This document shows, piece by piece, positions 48,346 to 57,578 of a DNA stretch of 64,000 bases. How positions within the stretch are numbered: position 1 is the first letter of the stretch; each line of letters begins with the position of its first letter. The notes under the pieces are model-generated. The model made no database searches and was not told the origin of the DNA. It worked only from the letters and a program-made list of their open reading frames with translations. The position numbers and the translations under genes were made by a program. Source of the stretch: Staphylococcus shinii (GTDB lineage Bacteria; Bacillota; Bacilli; Staphylococcales; Staphylococcaceae); the NCBI RefSeq assembly GCF_017583065.1, contig NZ_JAGEVL010000007.1, positions 460,802-524,801 on the forward strand. The letters are read 5' to 3'.

Positions 48346-48375
48346 TTATCTTTCAATCAAAGTTGTTATTATAAT
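48346..48375 (+). promoter_or_regulatory. Promoter of the tiny-ORF unit
   Basis: TTATCT, an 18-bp spacer and TATAAT (48370-48375), about 10 bases before AAGAAGGA. Confidence 0.45.
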
Positions 48376-48396
48376 AAATTTAAGAAGGAAAATAGT

Positions 48397-48453
48397 TTGG
48401 TCTCTGATTCGGTCTCGCTGAAACTAAGAAAGCTGATTAGGCTTGATGCATAA
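48397..48453 (+). CDS. Possible 18-residue leader peptide
   Basis: TTG start, reading MVSDSVSLKLRKLIRLDA, basic and amphipathic. AAGAAGGA lies 8 bases upstream. Its stop region overlaps the ATG of the next tiny ORF in another frame, in the manner of coupled genes. Not recognised. Confidence 0.35.
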   Translation: MVSDSVSLKLRKLIRLDA

Positions 48454-48553
48454 GTGTAGCATCGACGATGGCTTTGGTGATAAAAATAATGGCATTTACG
48501 CCCTTGTAATCATAACAATCTTATCTATTCTCTTTATTGGTGAGTTGTACTAA
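48446..48553 (+). CDS. Possible 35-residue single-helix membrane peptide
   Basis: Begins MHKCSIDDGFGDKNN, then a hydrophobic helix GIYALVIITILSILFIGELY to the stop. The helix resembles the YjcZ/YjcZ-like micropeptides of Bacillales (G-[FY]-AL-I-V-...-I-V-G). It overlaps the preceding ORF by 8 bases, +1 frame, so translation may be coupled or the two may be one frameshifted gene. Its own Shine-Dalgarno is weak. Confidence 0.4.
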   Translation: MHKCSIDDGFGDKNNGIYALVIITILSILFIGELY

Positions 48554-48759
48554 AGTTTTATGAAATTAATATTAACGAATTCTTAAATTTTAGAATATTT
48601 AAATAAAGACGGTTCAAACATTTAGTTAAAAGACTTATATTTTCTATATTAAAATATTGCGGAAAACTTTATAAAAATAGTTGTAATATTTGTAACATTA
48701 ATGTAATATAAAAACGTAAGTTAGAGATTCAAAATAAAAACCTAGGAGGTAACTTTGAA

Positions 48760-49251
48760 ATGAAGAAATTATCAAAAATTGTTTTGGCAAGTAGTATTGT
48801 TTTTGGGACTGTTTTAGGAGTTAATGTAGTAAATGGAGAAGGCGCAGAGAATCAAGCAGAAGCGGCACAAACGCCATGGTATAATTATAATGGTTATACA
48901 GCTGCTAGTAGTAATTTTGTGTTAGATAAGAACTTTAAAACTGCATTAAAATACGATAATGTGAAGATTAACGGTTATAAACTTACTAGCAATAAGTCAG
49001 CGCCAGCTAAAGAGCTTGTTGTAAAAGATCAAATTTTTTATAAAGTGAGTAATCATAAAGCGGATCAAGTTGCATTTAATTTAGACGGACGTACTATAAC
49101 GCCACAAAAATTAATAAACGTTTATGGACAACCAGTAGAGAAACCAGTTGAATCTGCCGTAGGTAAAGTTTATAAATATAAAATAGGCAATAAAACTGTT
49201 CAATTTTTTGTAGATAAAGTACACGTGTATAGAGCGCAAATTAATAGTTAA
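48760..49251 (+). CDS. Secreted IsaB-like antigen
   Basis: 163 residues with a Sec signal peptide: MKKLSK, then a hydrophobic stretch to about 24, and a likely AEA-A cleavage near residue 36. The mature part TPWYNYNGY, then SNFVLDKNFKTALKYDNVKI, follows the S. aureus immunodominant antigen B pattern (TPYYTYNGY ... NFILDKNF). The C-terminal half is divergent. IsaB is secreted, binds nucleic acid and has been linked to evasion of host autophagy; the same role here is inference. AGGAGG precedes the start. Confidence 0.82.
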   Translation: MKKLSKIVLASSIVFGTVLGVNVVNGEGAENQAEAAQTPWYNYNGYTAASSNFVLDKNFKTALKYDNVKINGYKLTSNKSAPAKELVVKDQIFYKVSNHKADQVAFNLDGRTITPQKLINVYGQPVEKPVESAVGKVYKYKIGNKTVQFFVDKVHVYRAQINS

Positions 49252-49385
49252 AAACTATTCTATTGGTACTTTACTTAATAGATTAAGCTTCTTCAATAAA
49301 TAAAACGAGACGCTAATAGAGAATCATTTTAACTAAGTGAAAACATGTTTTAGTATATGTCATATAAGATTTATATAAATATTAG

Positions 49386-49446
49386 TCTCCTCTAAAGGTA
49401 GTTACTTCAAATTAAAAAGTAAACTGCAGATAGGGGAGCTTTTTAT
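49386..49446 (+). terminator. Long hairpin with terminator-like end
   Basis: CTCC/GGGGAG outer stem and AGTTACTT/AAGTAAACT inner stem, followed by CTTTTTATG. It may be the isaB-like terminator or the body of a small RNA. Confidence 0.55.
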
Positions 49447-49520
49447 GTAAAAAGTAAGGTCTTAAACGTTTACATTGGGGATTTACAATTAACTGATAAG
49501 AACGATATATAAATTAAAGA

Positions 49521-49557
49521 AGGGAGCGAGATATTATTCAAAATCTCGCTCCCTCTT
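49521..49557. terminator. Strong GC-rich hairpin terminator
   Basis: GGGAGCGAGAT and ATCTCGCTCCC form an 11-bp stem around ATTATTCAAA, followed by TCTTTAA. AAAGA before it gives a partial T-run on the minus strand, so it could work both ways. Confidence 0.75.
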
Positions 49558-49717
49558 TAAATGCGTGTAACGTTCTTTAGTCGACTTTCAACTCAAATAA
49601 AGTTTATTTTAGATGGGGATTAGATTAATACAACAAAAGCTATTTAGAATCATACATAGTGATTTCGCTTTTGATGATATTTTGTCCCATCTTTTTTTAT
49701 TTAGTGACATTATGATT

Positions 49718-49804
49718 TTATTTTTTACTAATTAGATTTCTTATTGCTCTAACTATATAACCTACAGCTAATGCTCTAAACACACGTTTGATTATATTTT
49801 TCAT
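49718..49804 (-). CDS. 28-residue cationic amphipathic peptide
   Basis: Reads MKNIIKRVFRALAVGYIV then RAIRNLISKK. Seven or eight basic residues, no acidic ones, spaced to give an amphipathic helix. AGGAGG lies seven bases before the ATG, and TATAAT (49845-49850, minus strand) lies about 40 bases upstream. The signals are stronger than those of many annotated genes. It resembles membrane-active or phenol-soluble-modulin-like peptides in size but is more basic. No family recognised. The neighbouring TM2 gene is upstream on the same strand. Confidence 0.6.
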   Translation of the reverse strand: MKNIIKRVFRALAVGYIVRAIRNLISKK

Positions 49805-49844
49805 TTCAAACCTCCTAAGTTACAATTCAAAAATTTTAAATTGG

Positions 49845-49850
49845 ATTATA
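49845..49850 (-). promoter_or_regulatory. -10 box of the 28-residue peptide gene
   Basis: TATAAT on the minus strand, about 40 bases before the ATG; the -35 (ATTCGA or TTCGAA, 15-16 bp away) is imperfect. Confidence 0.45.
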
Positions 49851-49921
49851 CTTTCTTTACCCTTTTTCGAATGAAATATAGATGGTTTTAGAAATTTATA
49901 AGTAATTTTCGATAACGCGTT

Positions 49922-50134
49922 TTATTTTTCAAAAGTAATTAAGCCATCTTCATCTGCTTTATGAAAGAAAATAGTAATAATTCCACTAATTATTGCTATA
50001 ATATATGGAATTCCCGTCCAGAAGAAAATGAGATGGATAATTCCTTGTAAAAGTTGATTAGAGTAAAATTTATGGATACCGCACCAACCCAATATAAATG
50101 CGAGTACAACATAGATTACTTTGTTTACTTTCAT
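49922..50134 (-). CDS. TM2-domain membrane protein
   Basis: 70 residues, two membrane helices joined by a short turn. The TM2 signature G-x2-G-x-HKFY is seen in LGWCGIHKFYSNQ, then LLQGIIHLIFF. The ATG at 50134 is used because the upstream in-frame ATG overlaps the AAAGGA ribosome site. The family is widespread and mostly uncharacterised. Confidence 0.82.
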   Translation of the reverse strand: MKVNKVIYVVLAFILGWCGIHKFYSNQLLQGIIHLIFFWTGIPYIIAIISGIITIFFHKADEDGLITFEK

Positions 50135-50313
50135 ATGTTCATATCCTTTCATGTTTAAGTTCTTATTTTAATTATCGCTTAAATGAAGATATACAACAAT
50201 AGAAAACTACTGTTGCTATAAAAATTAGATGAAGTTTGGTGATTACTTCGAAATTTCCAGTTGATTAATATATAATAGAATTAAAGAAATTATGAATAAG
50301 GGGAGCGTTATTA

Positions 50314-50883
50314 ATGATTAGAAAAGCAAACCCAAGTGACACGTCGAAAATTGCTGAACTATGTTATATCATATGGAGTGGGCTCGATATACAAATGGTT
50401 GCAGATATAGATGAATCACGGCTGCTTAAAATTATGGAACAGAGTATGGTTGATGTACCTTATAGAGGTCATTACAGTAACACGTGGGTCTATGAAATAG
50501 AAGGCGAGATAGCTGGTTGCTTAATCGCATATCCAGGAGATAAAGAAATAGAATTGGAACAAGCATGGTTGAATATGGATTTAGACGATGATATCCGGTC
50601 ATATGGTACACCAATGCCAATGAAAGAAGCGAATGACGATGAATGGTATATTGAAACTGTTGCAACCTTCCCTGAATACCGTGGCAGAGGTGTAGCGACA
50701 CAATTAGTACAACATGTCATAGAGACTTATAGTGAGGAAAAATGGAGTTTAAATTGTGATGTTCATAATGATGGAGCGCTTTACGTTTATAAAAAATTAG
50801 GTTTTCAAATTGCTAGTGAATTTGATTTATATGGACATATGCATTATCATATGATTCTTCCAATTAGCGATAAAAATAAATAA
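50314..50883 (+). CDS. GNAT-family N-acetyltransferase
   Basis: 189 residues. The acetyl-CoA loop is visible as PEYRGRGVATQLV near residues 124-136 (motif A, R/Q-x2-G-x-G/A), with VATF before it and the C-terminal YKKLGFQ segment. The acceptor substrate is unknown. AAGGGGAGCG precedes the start. A small hairpin terminator follows, shared with convergent menA. Confidence 0.88.
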   Translation: MIRKANPSDTSKIAELCYIIWSGLDIQMVADIDESRLLKIMEQSMVDVPYRGHYSNTWVYEIEGEIAGCLIAYPGDKEIELEQAWLNMDLDDDIRSYGTPMPMKEANDDEWYIETVATFPEYRGRGVATQLVQHVIETYSEEKWSLNCDVHNDGALYVYKKLGFQIASEFDLYGHMHYHMILPISDKNK

Positions 50884-50885
50884 AA

Positions 50886-50914
50886 AATCGACCTTCATTT
50901 AATGAAGATCGATA
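50886..50914. terminator. Terminator between the acetyltransferase and menA
   Basis: ATCGA-CCTTCAT and ATGAAG-ATCGAT pair around TTA; A-run before and AATAAAT after. Modest. Confidence 0.65.
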
Positions 50915-50959
50915 ATAAATATAACTTTGGTAGCCATTATTAATGTAAAGCGTACCTTA

Positions 50960-51898
50960 TTAAATTCCACCCAATATTGCACTGATATAAATACCTAGCG
51001 CATATAATAAACCAAAGAAAGTGTTAGTTTTACCAGTTGCTGCCATAGCAGGCATCATTGTTTGCGGCGTGTCATTTTTCTTGAACCTGCGTACTGCTTT
51101 TATTGGCATAGGGAATGATAACAAGGCCAGTAAATAAAAGATTGAGCCACCAGGTTGGAAGAAAGTGATATATATAACTAACACATAAGCGACAATATAC
51201 ATTAACGCTAAGAAACGAACAGAATTGTTTTTACCAAGTAAGATAGGTAGCGTTTTACGACCACTTTCTTTATCTTTAACGCGGTCACGGATATTGTTTG
51301 CCATATTAATTAAACCGATAGTAATAACGATTGGGATACTTATCCATACAACTAAACTTTGTAAATTTCCTGTTTGAATAAAGAATGAAATTAAAATGAT
51401 TATCATACCCATAAATACGCCTGAAAACAATTCACCAAAAGGAGTCCATGAAATTGGGAATGGACCGCCAGTATAAAGATATCCAACAGCCATACATACA
51501 AGACCAACAGGTATTAACCAAAATGAACTTTGGAGGGCTATAAATATACCTAGTAGTGCAGCTATGATATAAAATGCAATAGCTAAGTTCAGGACTAATT
51601 TAGGACTCATACCATTTCTAACAATTGCACCACCAATACCCACGGAAGTGTGATCATCAAGTCCTTTCTTAAAATCGTAATATTCGTTAAACATATTTGT
51701 CGCAGCTTGAATTAATAAACATGCGATTAACATTGCTAGAAAAACACCGAGATTGAGTTGGTTTTCACTACCAAGGATAAAAAGTTTTGAAGTAGCAGTA
51801 CCGACAAGTACAGGCACCACTGCAGCAGTTAAAGTATGTGGTCGCATTAACTGCCAGTATTTTTTGACAGTAGAATATTGTTGATATTGAGATGCCAT
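50960..51898 (-). CDS. menA: 1,4-dihydroxy-2-naphthoate polyprenyltransferase
   Basis: UbiA-family membrane enzyme of 312 residues with eight to nine helices. It attaches the prenyl tail to DHNA to give demethylmenaquinone. The Asp-rich substrate motifs are NMFNEYYDFKKGLDD (about 68-82) and NNIRDRVKDKESGRKT (about 200-215). It diverges from menF-D-H-B, so the menaquinone genes share a central promoter region (51899-52084). Confidence 0.94.
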   Translation of the reverse strand: MASQYQQYSTVKKYWQLMRPHTLTAAVVPVLVGTATSKLFILGSENQLNLGVFLAMLIACLLIQAATNMFNEYYDFKKGLDDHTSVGIGGAIVRNGMSPKLVLNLAIAFYIIAALLGIFIALQSSFWLIPVGLVCMAVGYLYTGGPFPISWTPFGELFSGVFMGMIIILISFFIQTGNLQSLVVWISIPIVITIGLINMANNIRDRVKDKESGRKTLPILLGKNNSVRFLALMYIVAYVLVIYITFFQPGGSIFYLLALLSFPMPIKAVRRFKKNDTPQTMMPAMAATGKTNTFFGLLYALGIYISAILGGI

Positions 51899-52084
51899 AA
51901 TGATTTACCTCGTATTCTTTTAATTTATAATATTTTTTATCAAATATATTTTAATGGAAGAAGTTAGAAAGGTCAAATAACGTAAAAATGTATGAATGAA
52001 ATAAGCTAGAAACCATACATACATTGTGAAAAGTGGTACAATATCATAATGAGTACAAACTGATAAATGAAAGAAGTGAAATAG

Positions 52085-53437
52085 ATGACTTTTGACGTCA
52101 AGGAAAGTGAAATTGTCGAAGCGGTATACGAAAGTAATCATACTTGGGTCTCTGTAGAAGCAAAATTGAATTATGAATTAGACCCTACAATATTATTTCA
52201 TATAACGGAAGATTGTGCGGGAGACCGTTTTTATTTTAAGAAAAATGACAACGAAACTTCATTCTTTGGCTATCATGCTATTACAAGATTTAAAAATGAT
52301 TTTGAAAACAAACAATCTATTTTCCGTGAATGGGAAAAATATAAAAATAACATTGAATTAATTCATCCAAATTCTGACAAACATCATTTGAAAATTTGTG
52401 GAGGTTTCCAATTCTCTACACATAAATCCGGTGATGAATGGCGTGAATTTGGTATTAATCATTTTATCTTGCCAGAAGTATTAGTGACAATGGAGCAAGG
52501 ATATACTTATATAACTTATACAGTGAAATCAGACCAATTTGAAATAAATACATTTTTAGCGATTATAGATAAATTAACTCAAACAAATGTGCAACCTGAC
52601 TTTGAAATAGGGGATATTAAGCGCATCGAAGATATATATAAAGACGAGTGGCGTGATTTAGTTAAAGATACAATTGATATATTAGATGAAAATAAAAAAA
52701 TTGTGTTAGCAAGAAAACGTTTAATAATCTTTGATAAACAGATTAAAATACCTTATATTTTGAATAAAGCTTCCCAAGGAGAACATAATAGTTATTTATT
52801 TATTTTAGAATCACAAGATAGTATTTTCTTTTCACAAACACCAGAACAATTAATGGAAGTAAACAATGAAATATTATCAACGAAAGCAGTAGCAGGTACG
52901 ATAAAGCGAACACATCAAGGTGAAATAGATAAAGAAAATATCCAGTCTTTTTTAAATGATGAGAAAAACTTAAATGAACATCGCTTTGTTGTTGAAAGTA
53001 TATTAAATGATATAGCGCCTTATGTAGAAGACGTTGCTTATAATGAAGAACCTCAAATTTTAACAAATGACCATTTATATCATTTGTATACTAAAATAAA
53101 AGGTCAGTTGAAATATGAGTCATATATAGGCTTGTTAGATAACTTACACCCGACACCAGCATTAGGCGGTTATCCAAAATTTGAAGCATTAGAATACATT
53201 GAACAAAATGAATTTGGTACACGTGGACTATATGGCGCACCTGTAGGTTATATTGATATGTATGATAACTGTGAATTTATCGTGGCAATTCGTTCGATGT
53301 TGATTAAAAAAAATCAAGCCACTTTATATGCAGGTTGTGGTATTGTGAGTGATTCTGATGCAGATAGTGAAGTAGAAGAAACTGCAGTTAAATTTAACCC
53401 TATGATGAAAGCTTTAGGAGTCGAGGAATATGAATAA
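52085..53437 (+). CDS. menF: Menaquinone-specific isochorismate synthase
   Basis: 450 residues; the first committed step of menaquinone synthesis, chorismate to isochorismate. The C-terminal chorismate-binding domain is clear: [11 protein letters not shown] [32 protein letters not shown], and [13 protein letters not shown] followed by AIRSM and YAGCGIV. The usual Glu before RGLYGAP is Thr here, while the later metal-site Glu in EVEETAVKF is present. It overlaps menD by 8 bp. Confidence 0.94.
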   Translation: MTFDVKESEIVEAVYESNHTWVSVEAKLNYELDPTILFHITEDCAGDRFYFKKNDNETSFFGYHAITRFKNDFENKQSIFREWEKYKNNIELIHPNSDKHHLKICGGFQFSTHKSGDEWREFGINHFILPEVLVTMEQGYTYITYTVKSDQFEINTFLAIIDKLTQTNVQPDFEIGDIKRIEDIYKDEWRDLVKDTIDILDENKKIVLARKRLIIFDKQIKIPYILNKASQGEHNSYLFILESQDSIFFSQTPEQLMEVNNEILSTKAVAGTIKRTHQGEIDKENIQSFLNDEKNLNEHRFVVESILNDIAPYVEDVAYNEEPQILTNDHLYHLYTKIKGQLKYESYIGLLDNLHPTPALGGYPKFEALEYIEQNEFGTRGLYGAPVGYIDMYDNCEFIVAIRSMLIKKNQATLYAGCGIVSDSDADSEVEETAVKFNPMMKALGVEEYE

Positions 53438-55112
53438 TCATACAGATGCGTTAACGAAACAAGTGTTTACCTTTGTTTCAGAATTATATGCTTATGGCAT
53501 AAGAGAAGTAGTAATAAGTCCAGGGTCACGTTCAACACCATTAGCAATTGCGGTTGAAGCCCATCCTAGATTAAAATCTTGGATTCATCCAGATGAAAGA
53601 AGTGCTGCATTTTTTGCAATGGGATTAATGAAAGGAAGCGAACGACCAGTAGCTATTCTATGTACTTCAGGTAGCGCCGCTGCAAACTATACTCCTGCTG
53701 TTTCAGAGAGTAGTTTGAGCCATTTACCATTAGTAGTGCTTACTAGTGACCGTCCACATGAACTAAGAAATATTGGTGCGCCACAAGCAATCAATCAAGC
53801 GAGCATGTTCCAAAATTATGTACAATATCAATTTGACTTCCCAGTAGTTGATACAAATGTAACGGAAAATTTTATGACGAACACTGTGAAATTTCAGCTA
53901 CAAAAAGCGAGTCAATTTCTATATGGTCCTCATCGTGGCCCAATACATTTAAACTTACCATTTAGAGAGCCATTAACACCGAATATTGAAAAAGTAGAAT
54001 GGTTAACCTCAGATATGAAAACATTACCACATTATCAAAAAACAACTAGTTTAAATGAAATCAGTTCGATTATTAAAAAGAGTAAAGGTTTGATTATCGT
54101 TGGTGATATGCAGCATCAAGATATTGACCAAGTCCTAACTTATTCAACGATACACGATATGCCAATATTAGCTGATCCATTGAGTCAACTAAGACGAGAA
54201 CATCATCCTAATGTTGTGACAAGCTATGATTTACTATATAGAGCAGGTTTGGAATTAGATGTTGATTTTATTATTAGAGTTGGCAAACCAGTTGTTTCCA
54301 AAAAATTAAATCAATGGTTAAAAGAGACAGAAGCTTTTCAAATTTTAATTCAAAATAATGATCAACCTGATGCATTTCCTATTACGCCACATGTTTCCTA
54401 CGAAATGTCAGCCAATGATTTCTTTAGACAGTTGTCAGAAACACCGATTGTTGAACGTAAGCGTTGGTTAGAAAAATGGCAGACATTAGAGAAACACGCA
54501 ATTGTTGAGATTAAAGATTATGTAAGAACAGCAACAGACGAAGCGGCATATGTTGCGAATGTTTTAGATAAATTAACAACATCAGATACTTTATTTGTTA
54601 GTAATAGTATGCCGATTCGTGATGTTGATAATTTGTTCATTGATTGCGATGCGGAAGTGTTTGCTAATCGTGGCGCAAATGGCATCGATGGCGTGGTGTC
54701 TACAGCTTTAGGTATGGCAGTGCATAAAAAAGTAACACTATTAATAGGTGATTTAGCTTTTTATCATGATATGAATGGTTTATTAATGTCCAAATTAAAT
54801 GATATCAATTTAAATATTATTTTACTCAATAATGATGGTGGAGGCATCTTTTCATATTTACCTCAAAAGGAAACGGCAGAAGATTATTTTGAACGTTTAT
54901 TTGGCACTCCAACAGGGCTTGATTTTGAACATACAGCTTTGCTATATGATTTTGCCTTTGACAGATATGAATCAATTGAAGCATTTAAATATGCAGATTT
55001 ATCTAAATTTGGTGCCCATATTTACGAAATAATTACGCAGCGTGAAGAAAATAAGCAACAGCATCTAAAACTCTATAAAAAGTTGAGTGATATTGTTAAT
55101 GTTGAATTATAA
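53430..55112 (+). CDS. menD: SEPHCHC synthase MenD
   Basis: Thiamine-diphosphate enzyme of 560 residues joining isochorismate and 2-oxoglutarate. The N-terminal Pyr domain starts [20 protein letters not shown]. The diphosphate-binding motif is [13 protein letters not shown] with downstream [13 protein letters not shown] near residues 465-475. Starts within the last codons of menF and ends 14 bp inside menH, so coupling continues along the operon. Confidence 0.96.
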   Translation: MNNHTDALTKQVFTFVSELYAYGIREVVISPGSRSTPLAIAVEAHPRLKSWIHPDERSAAFFAMGLMKGSERPVAILCTSGSAAANYTPAVSESSLSHLPLVVLTSDRPHELRNIGAPQAINQASMFQNYVQYQFDFPVVDTNVTENFMTNTVKFQLQKASQFLYGPHRGPIHLNLPFREPLTPNIEKVEWLTSDMKTLPHYQKTTSLNEISSIIKKSKGLIIVGDMQHQDIDQVLTYSTIHDMPILADPLSQLRREHHPNVVTSYDLLYRAGLELDVDFIIRVGKPVVSKKLNQWLKETEAFQILIQNNDQPDAFPITPHVSYEMSANDFFRQLSETPIVERKRWLEKWQTLEKHAIVEIKDYVRTATDEAAYVANVLDKLTTSDTLFVSNSMPIRDVDNLFIDCDAEVFANRGANGIDGVVSTALGMAVHKKVTLLIGDLAFYHDMNGLLMSKLNDINLNIILLNNDGGGIFSYLPQKETAEDYFERLFGTPTGLDFEHTALLYDFAFDRYESIEAFKYADLSKFGAHIYEIITQREENKQQHLKLYKKLSDIVNVEL

Positions 55113-55905
55113 ATTTTACCAAGCAAAAAGTAATACGGATAAATTATTGGTTATGCTACATGGATTTATCAGTGATCAACAGGCTTTTAATGAACATGTT
55201 CGTGTCTTACAAGAAACATTGAATATTTTAACTGTAGATTTGCCTGGTCATGGTCAAGACGACTCTGATACAAATCAAACTTGGGATTTTTCATTTATTT
55301 CAAATGAGTTAGATGAAGTATTAAAATTATTTAAGGATTATCATTTGTTTTTACATGGTTATTCAATGGGTGGTAGAATTGCTTTATATTATGCAATTGA
55401 AGGTAAAATGAAATTAACAGGATTGATTATAGAAAGCACATCTCCAGGAATCGAAGCATTAGAAGACCGTAATGAAAGGCAACAGGTTGATCAGGCTAGA
55501 GCAAAAGTGTTAGAAATTGCAGGTTTAGAAATATTTGTTAATGACTGGGAAAAGTTGCCTCTTTTCTATACGCAATATGAATTAGATAAATCCATTAAAA
55601 AGGCAATACGTGATATGAGATTACGTCAAAACCCATTACGTTTAGCAAAGGCTTTGCGTGATTATGGTACTGGACAAATGCCTAATTTATGGCCGAAGTT
55701 AAATCAAATTAAAGTACCCACATGTATTATAGTAGGTATTTTAGATGGTAAATTTTGTAAAATTGCTAAACGCATGGAAACTATGATTCAAAATACAGAG
55801 TTAAACGAAGTAGAACAAAGTGGTCATACGGTACATGTGGAAGAATTTACAGAATTTGATAGAATAGTATTAGGTTTTATTCATAAGGAGGAACAAAATG
55901 ACTAG
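55099..55905 (+). CDS. menH: SHCHC synthase MenH
   Basis: Alpha/beta hydrolase of 268 residues that eliminates pyruvate from SEPHCHC. Nucleophile elbow GYSMGG ([12 protein letters not shown]) and the final His in [12 protein letters not shown] are present, with DLPGHGQDD after strand 4. The ATG at 55099 gives the family N-terminus [10 protein letters not shown]; a GTG four codons earlier is less likely. Overlaps menD by 14 bp and menB by 8 bp. Confidence 0.93.
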   Translation: MLNYKFYQAKSNTDKLLVMLHGFISDQQAFNEHVRVLQETLNILTVDLPGHGQDDSDTNQTWDFSFISNELDEVLKLFKDYHLFLHGYSMGGRIALYYAIEGKMKLTGLIIESTSPGIEALEDRNERQQVDQARAKVLEIAGLEIFVNDWEKLPLFYTQYELDKSIKKAIRDMRLRQNPLRLAKALRDYGTGQMPNLWPKLNQIKVPTCIIVGILDGKFCKIAKRMETMIQNTELNEVEQSGHTVHVEEFTEFDRIVLGFIHKEEQND

Positions 55906-56716
55906 ACAGTGGGAAACAATTAAAGAATATAAAGAAATTAAGTACGAAATATATGATGGTATTGCAAAAGTAACGATTAACCGTCCTGAGGTACGTAACG
56001 CGTTTACACCAAACACAGTACAAGAAATGATCGACGCATTCACAAGAGCACGTGATGATCAACGTGTTTCTGTTATTATCTTAACTGGTGAAGGGGATAA
56101 AGCATTTTGTTCAGGAGGAGATCAAAAAGTACGTGGCCATGGTGGTTATGTCGGAGATGATCAAATCCCTCGTTTAAACGTATTAGACTTACAAAGACTT
56201 ATCCGTGTGATTCCAAAACCTGTCGTTGCAATGGTAAGAGGTTATTCAATCGGTGGAGGACATGTACTTAGCGTTGTTTGTGACTTAACAATCGCAGCAG
56301 ATAATGCAATCTTTGGCCAAACAGGACCTAAAGTTGGATCGTTTGATGCTGGTTACGGTTCAGGTTATTTAGCTCGTATCGTAGGACACAAAAAAGCGCG
56401 TGAGATTTGGTACTTATGTCGTCAATATGATGCTCAGCAAGCATTAGACATGGGATTAGTCAATACTGTCGTTCCATTGGATCAAGTTGAAGATGAAACA
56501 GTACAATGGTGTCAAGAAATGAAACAACATTCACCAACTGCTTTAAGATTCTTGAAAGCGGCTATGAATGCAGACACTGATGGTTTAGCTGGACTTCAAC
56601 AAATGGCTGGAGACGCTACTTTACTTTACTATACAACAGATGAAGCAAAAGAAGGCAGAGACGCGTTTAAAGAAAAACGCGATCCAGACTTTGATCAATT
56701 CCCTAAATTTCCATAA
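55898..56716 (+). CDS. menB: 1,4-dihydroxy-2-naphthoyl-CoA synthase
   Basis: Crotonase-fold enzyme of 272 residues closing the naphthoquinone ring. Oxyanion-hole segments [11 protein letters not shown] and [10 protein letters not shown] and the Asp/Tyr-containing [19 protein letters not shown] are complete. AAGGAGG inside the menH end gives strong initiation. The terminator after it ends the operon; menE and menC are not in the window, as in S. aureus where they lie elsewhere. Confidence 0.97.
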   Translation: MTRQWETIKEYKEIKYEIYDGIAKVTINRPEVRNAFTPNTVQEMIDAFTRARDDQRVSVIILTGEGDKAFCSGGDQKVRGHGGYVGDDQIPRLNVLDLQRLIRVIPKPVVAMVRGYSIGGGHVLSVVCDLTIAADNAIFGQTGPKVGSFDAGYGSGYLARIVGHKKAREIWYLCRQYDAQQALDMGLVNTVVPLDQVEDETVQWCQEMKQHSPTALRFLKAAMNADTDGLAGLQQMAGDATLLYYTTDEAKEGRDAFKEKRDPDFDQFPKFP

Positions 56717-57048
56717 AATTAAAAAATACAAAAAATAAAAAAGCATTATCGAAAAACTAGGTGGAGCTATGTCTCACCTAGTTTTTTTATGTTTATAGTG
56801 ATGAAAGCATAAAATGATAAATATTATTATATATGGTGATATAAGTTAAAAATTTATTTACTATTTAGATTGCAACGTAATAGGCTGAGACATACGAATA
56901 ATTATAAATCAAGTAATATAAATTTAATTTCCCACTAATATATAGCGGAAAACTTTTAATGCGAAAACTTTTTTACACTTATTTATTGTATTTGACTAAA
57001 ATTAAAACGTAGATTAATATTATAATTAAGAAGGGATGAGGAGAAAAT
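56717..57048. other. menB-MarR intergenic region
   Basis: 332 bases: the men terminator, then AT-rich DNA with a near-direct repeat GCGGAAAACTTTT (56945) and GCGAAAACTTTTTT (56961) about 90 bases before the regulator gene. In S. aureus the sspABC protease operon lies after menB; no trace is visible. Confidence 0.6.
56752..56789 (+). terminator. men operon terminator
   Basis: AAACTAGGTG(GAG) and (TCT)CACCTAGTTT pair, followed by TTTTATG. Confidence 0.9.
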
Positions 57049-57507
57049 ATGACATCAGACATATATGACCAAATGAGAAAAGAAATGTGTTACTTGTTTT
57101 ATATTACAAGTAAAGAAGTTGCAAACAGATTTAATAAGTATTTAAAACAATATGATATAAGTTTCCCGAACTATATTGTATTGCTGTATATTGAAAATGA
57201 AGTTCCAGTATACATAAAAACATTATGTGATGAATTATATTTAGATTCAGGAACAATCAGTCCAATCATAAAAAGGTTAGAGAAAAAAGATTTGATTCGT
57301 CGTCTTAGAACTGAAGATGATGAGCGTAGAGTAAAAGTAATGTTAACCACAAAAGGTATAAAATTAAAGGAAGAATTCTCTAAAATTTCAGAAGATGTGA
57401 TTCAACAATTTGACATGGAGAAAGAAGATTCATTAGCTTATTATCAAATTTTGAAAACGTTTGCCGAGAGGAATATTTACACTAAAGATAAAAATAAGAA
57501 ATCTTAA
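57049..57507 (+). CDS. MarR/OhrR-type regulator, SarZ/MgrA-like, with a sensor Cys
   Basis: 152-residue winged-helix protein. The first helix carries C14 in EMCYLFYITSKEV, aligning with the lone redox Cys of SarZ (C13), MgrA and OhrR. The recognition helix and wing are DSGTISPIIKRLEKKDLIRRLRTEDDERRV in pieces. It probably regulates genes by oxidation of that Cys. Only one Cys suits a sulfenate or mixed-disulfide mechanism; C77 region DELYL holds one more Cys (TLCDEL). Paralogues exist in every staphylococcus, so no symbol is given. Confidence 0.85.
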   Translation: MTSDIYDQMRKEMCYLFYITSKEVANRFNKYLKQYDISFPNYIVLLYIENEVPVYIKTLCDELYLDSGTISPIIKRLEKKDLIRRLRTEDDERRVKVMLTTKGIKLKEEFSKISEDVIQQFDMEKEDSLAYYQILKTFAERNIYTKDKNKKS

Positions 57508-57578
57508 ATATACAAATTATATTTAAAAGTGTTTCAAATAAGACTATAAATTAATACTTGCATCAAACTTAAATTAAA

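Larger units (their letters stand above)
47098..48759. other. 1.66-kb region without an ordinary gene, rich in RNA signals
   Basis: Very AT-rich. From left to right it holds about 450 bases with nothing recognised; a candidate sRNA (47624-47711); a second with a C-rich segment (47890-48003); a third isolated terminator (48287-48333); two overlapping tiny ORFs with promoter and Shine-Dalgarno (48346-48553); and a GCGGAAAACTTT motif (48659) before the isaB-like gene. A Shine-Dalgarno AAGGAG near 48162 is followed by ATG-TAG, possibly a decayed gene. Confidence 0.55.
49252..49717. other. Gap with two structured RNA signals
   Basis: Contains a branched hairpin ending in a T-run (49386-49446) and a strong terminator (49521-49557). 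The rest is AT-rich. The first structure is discussed as a finding. Confidence 0.6.

Noticed and set aside
52800..53066. 88-codon minus-strand ORF inside menF
   Set aside because: Antisense shadow of menF with no start signal.
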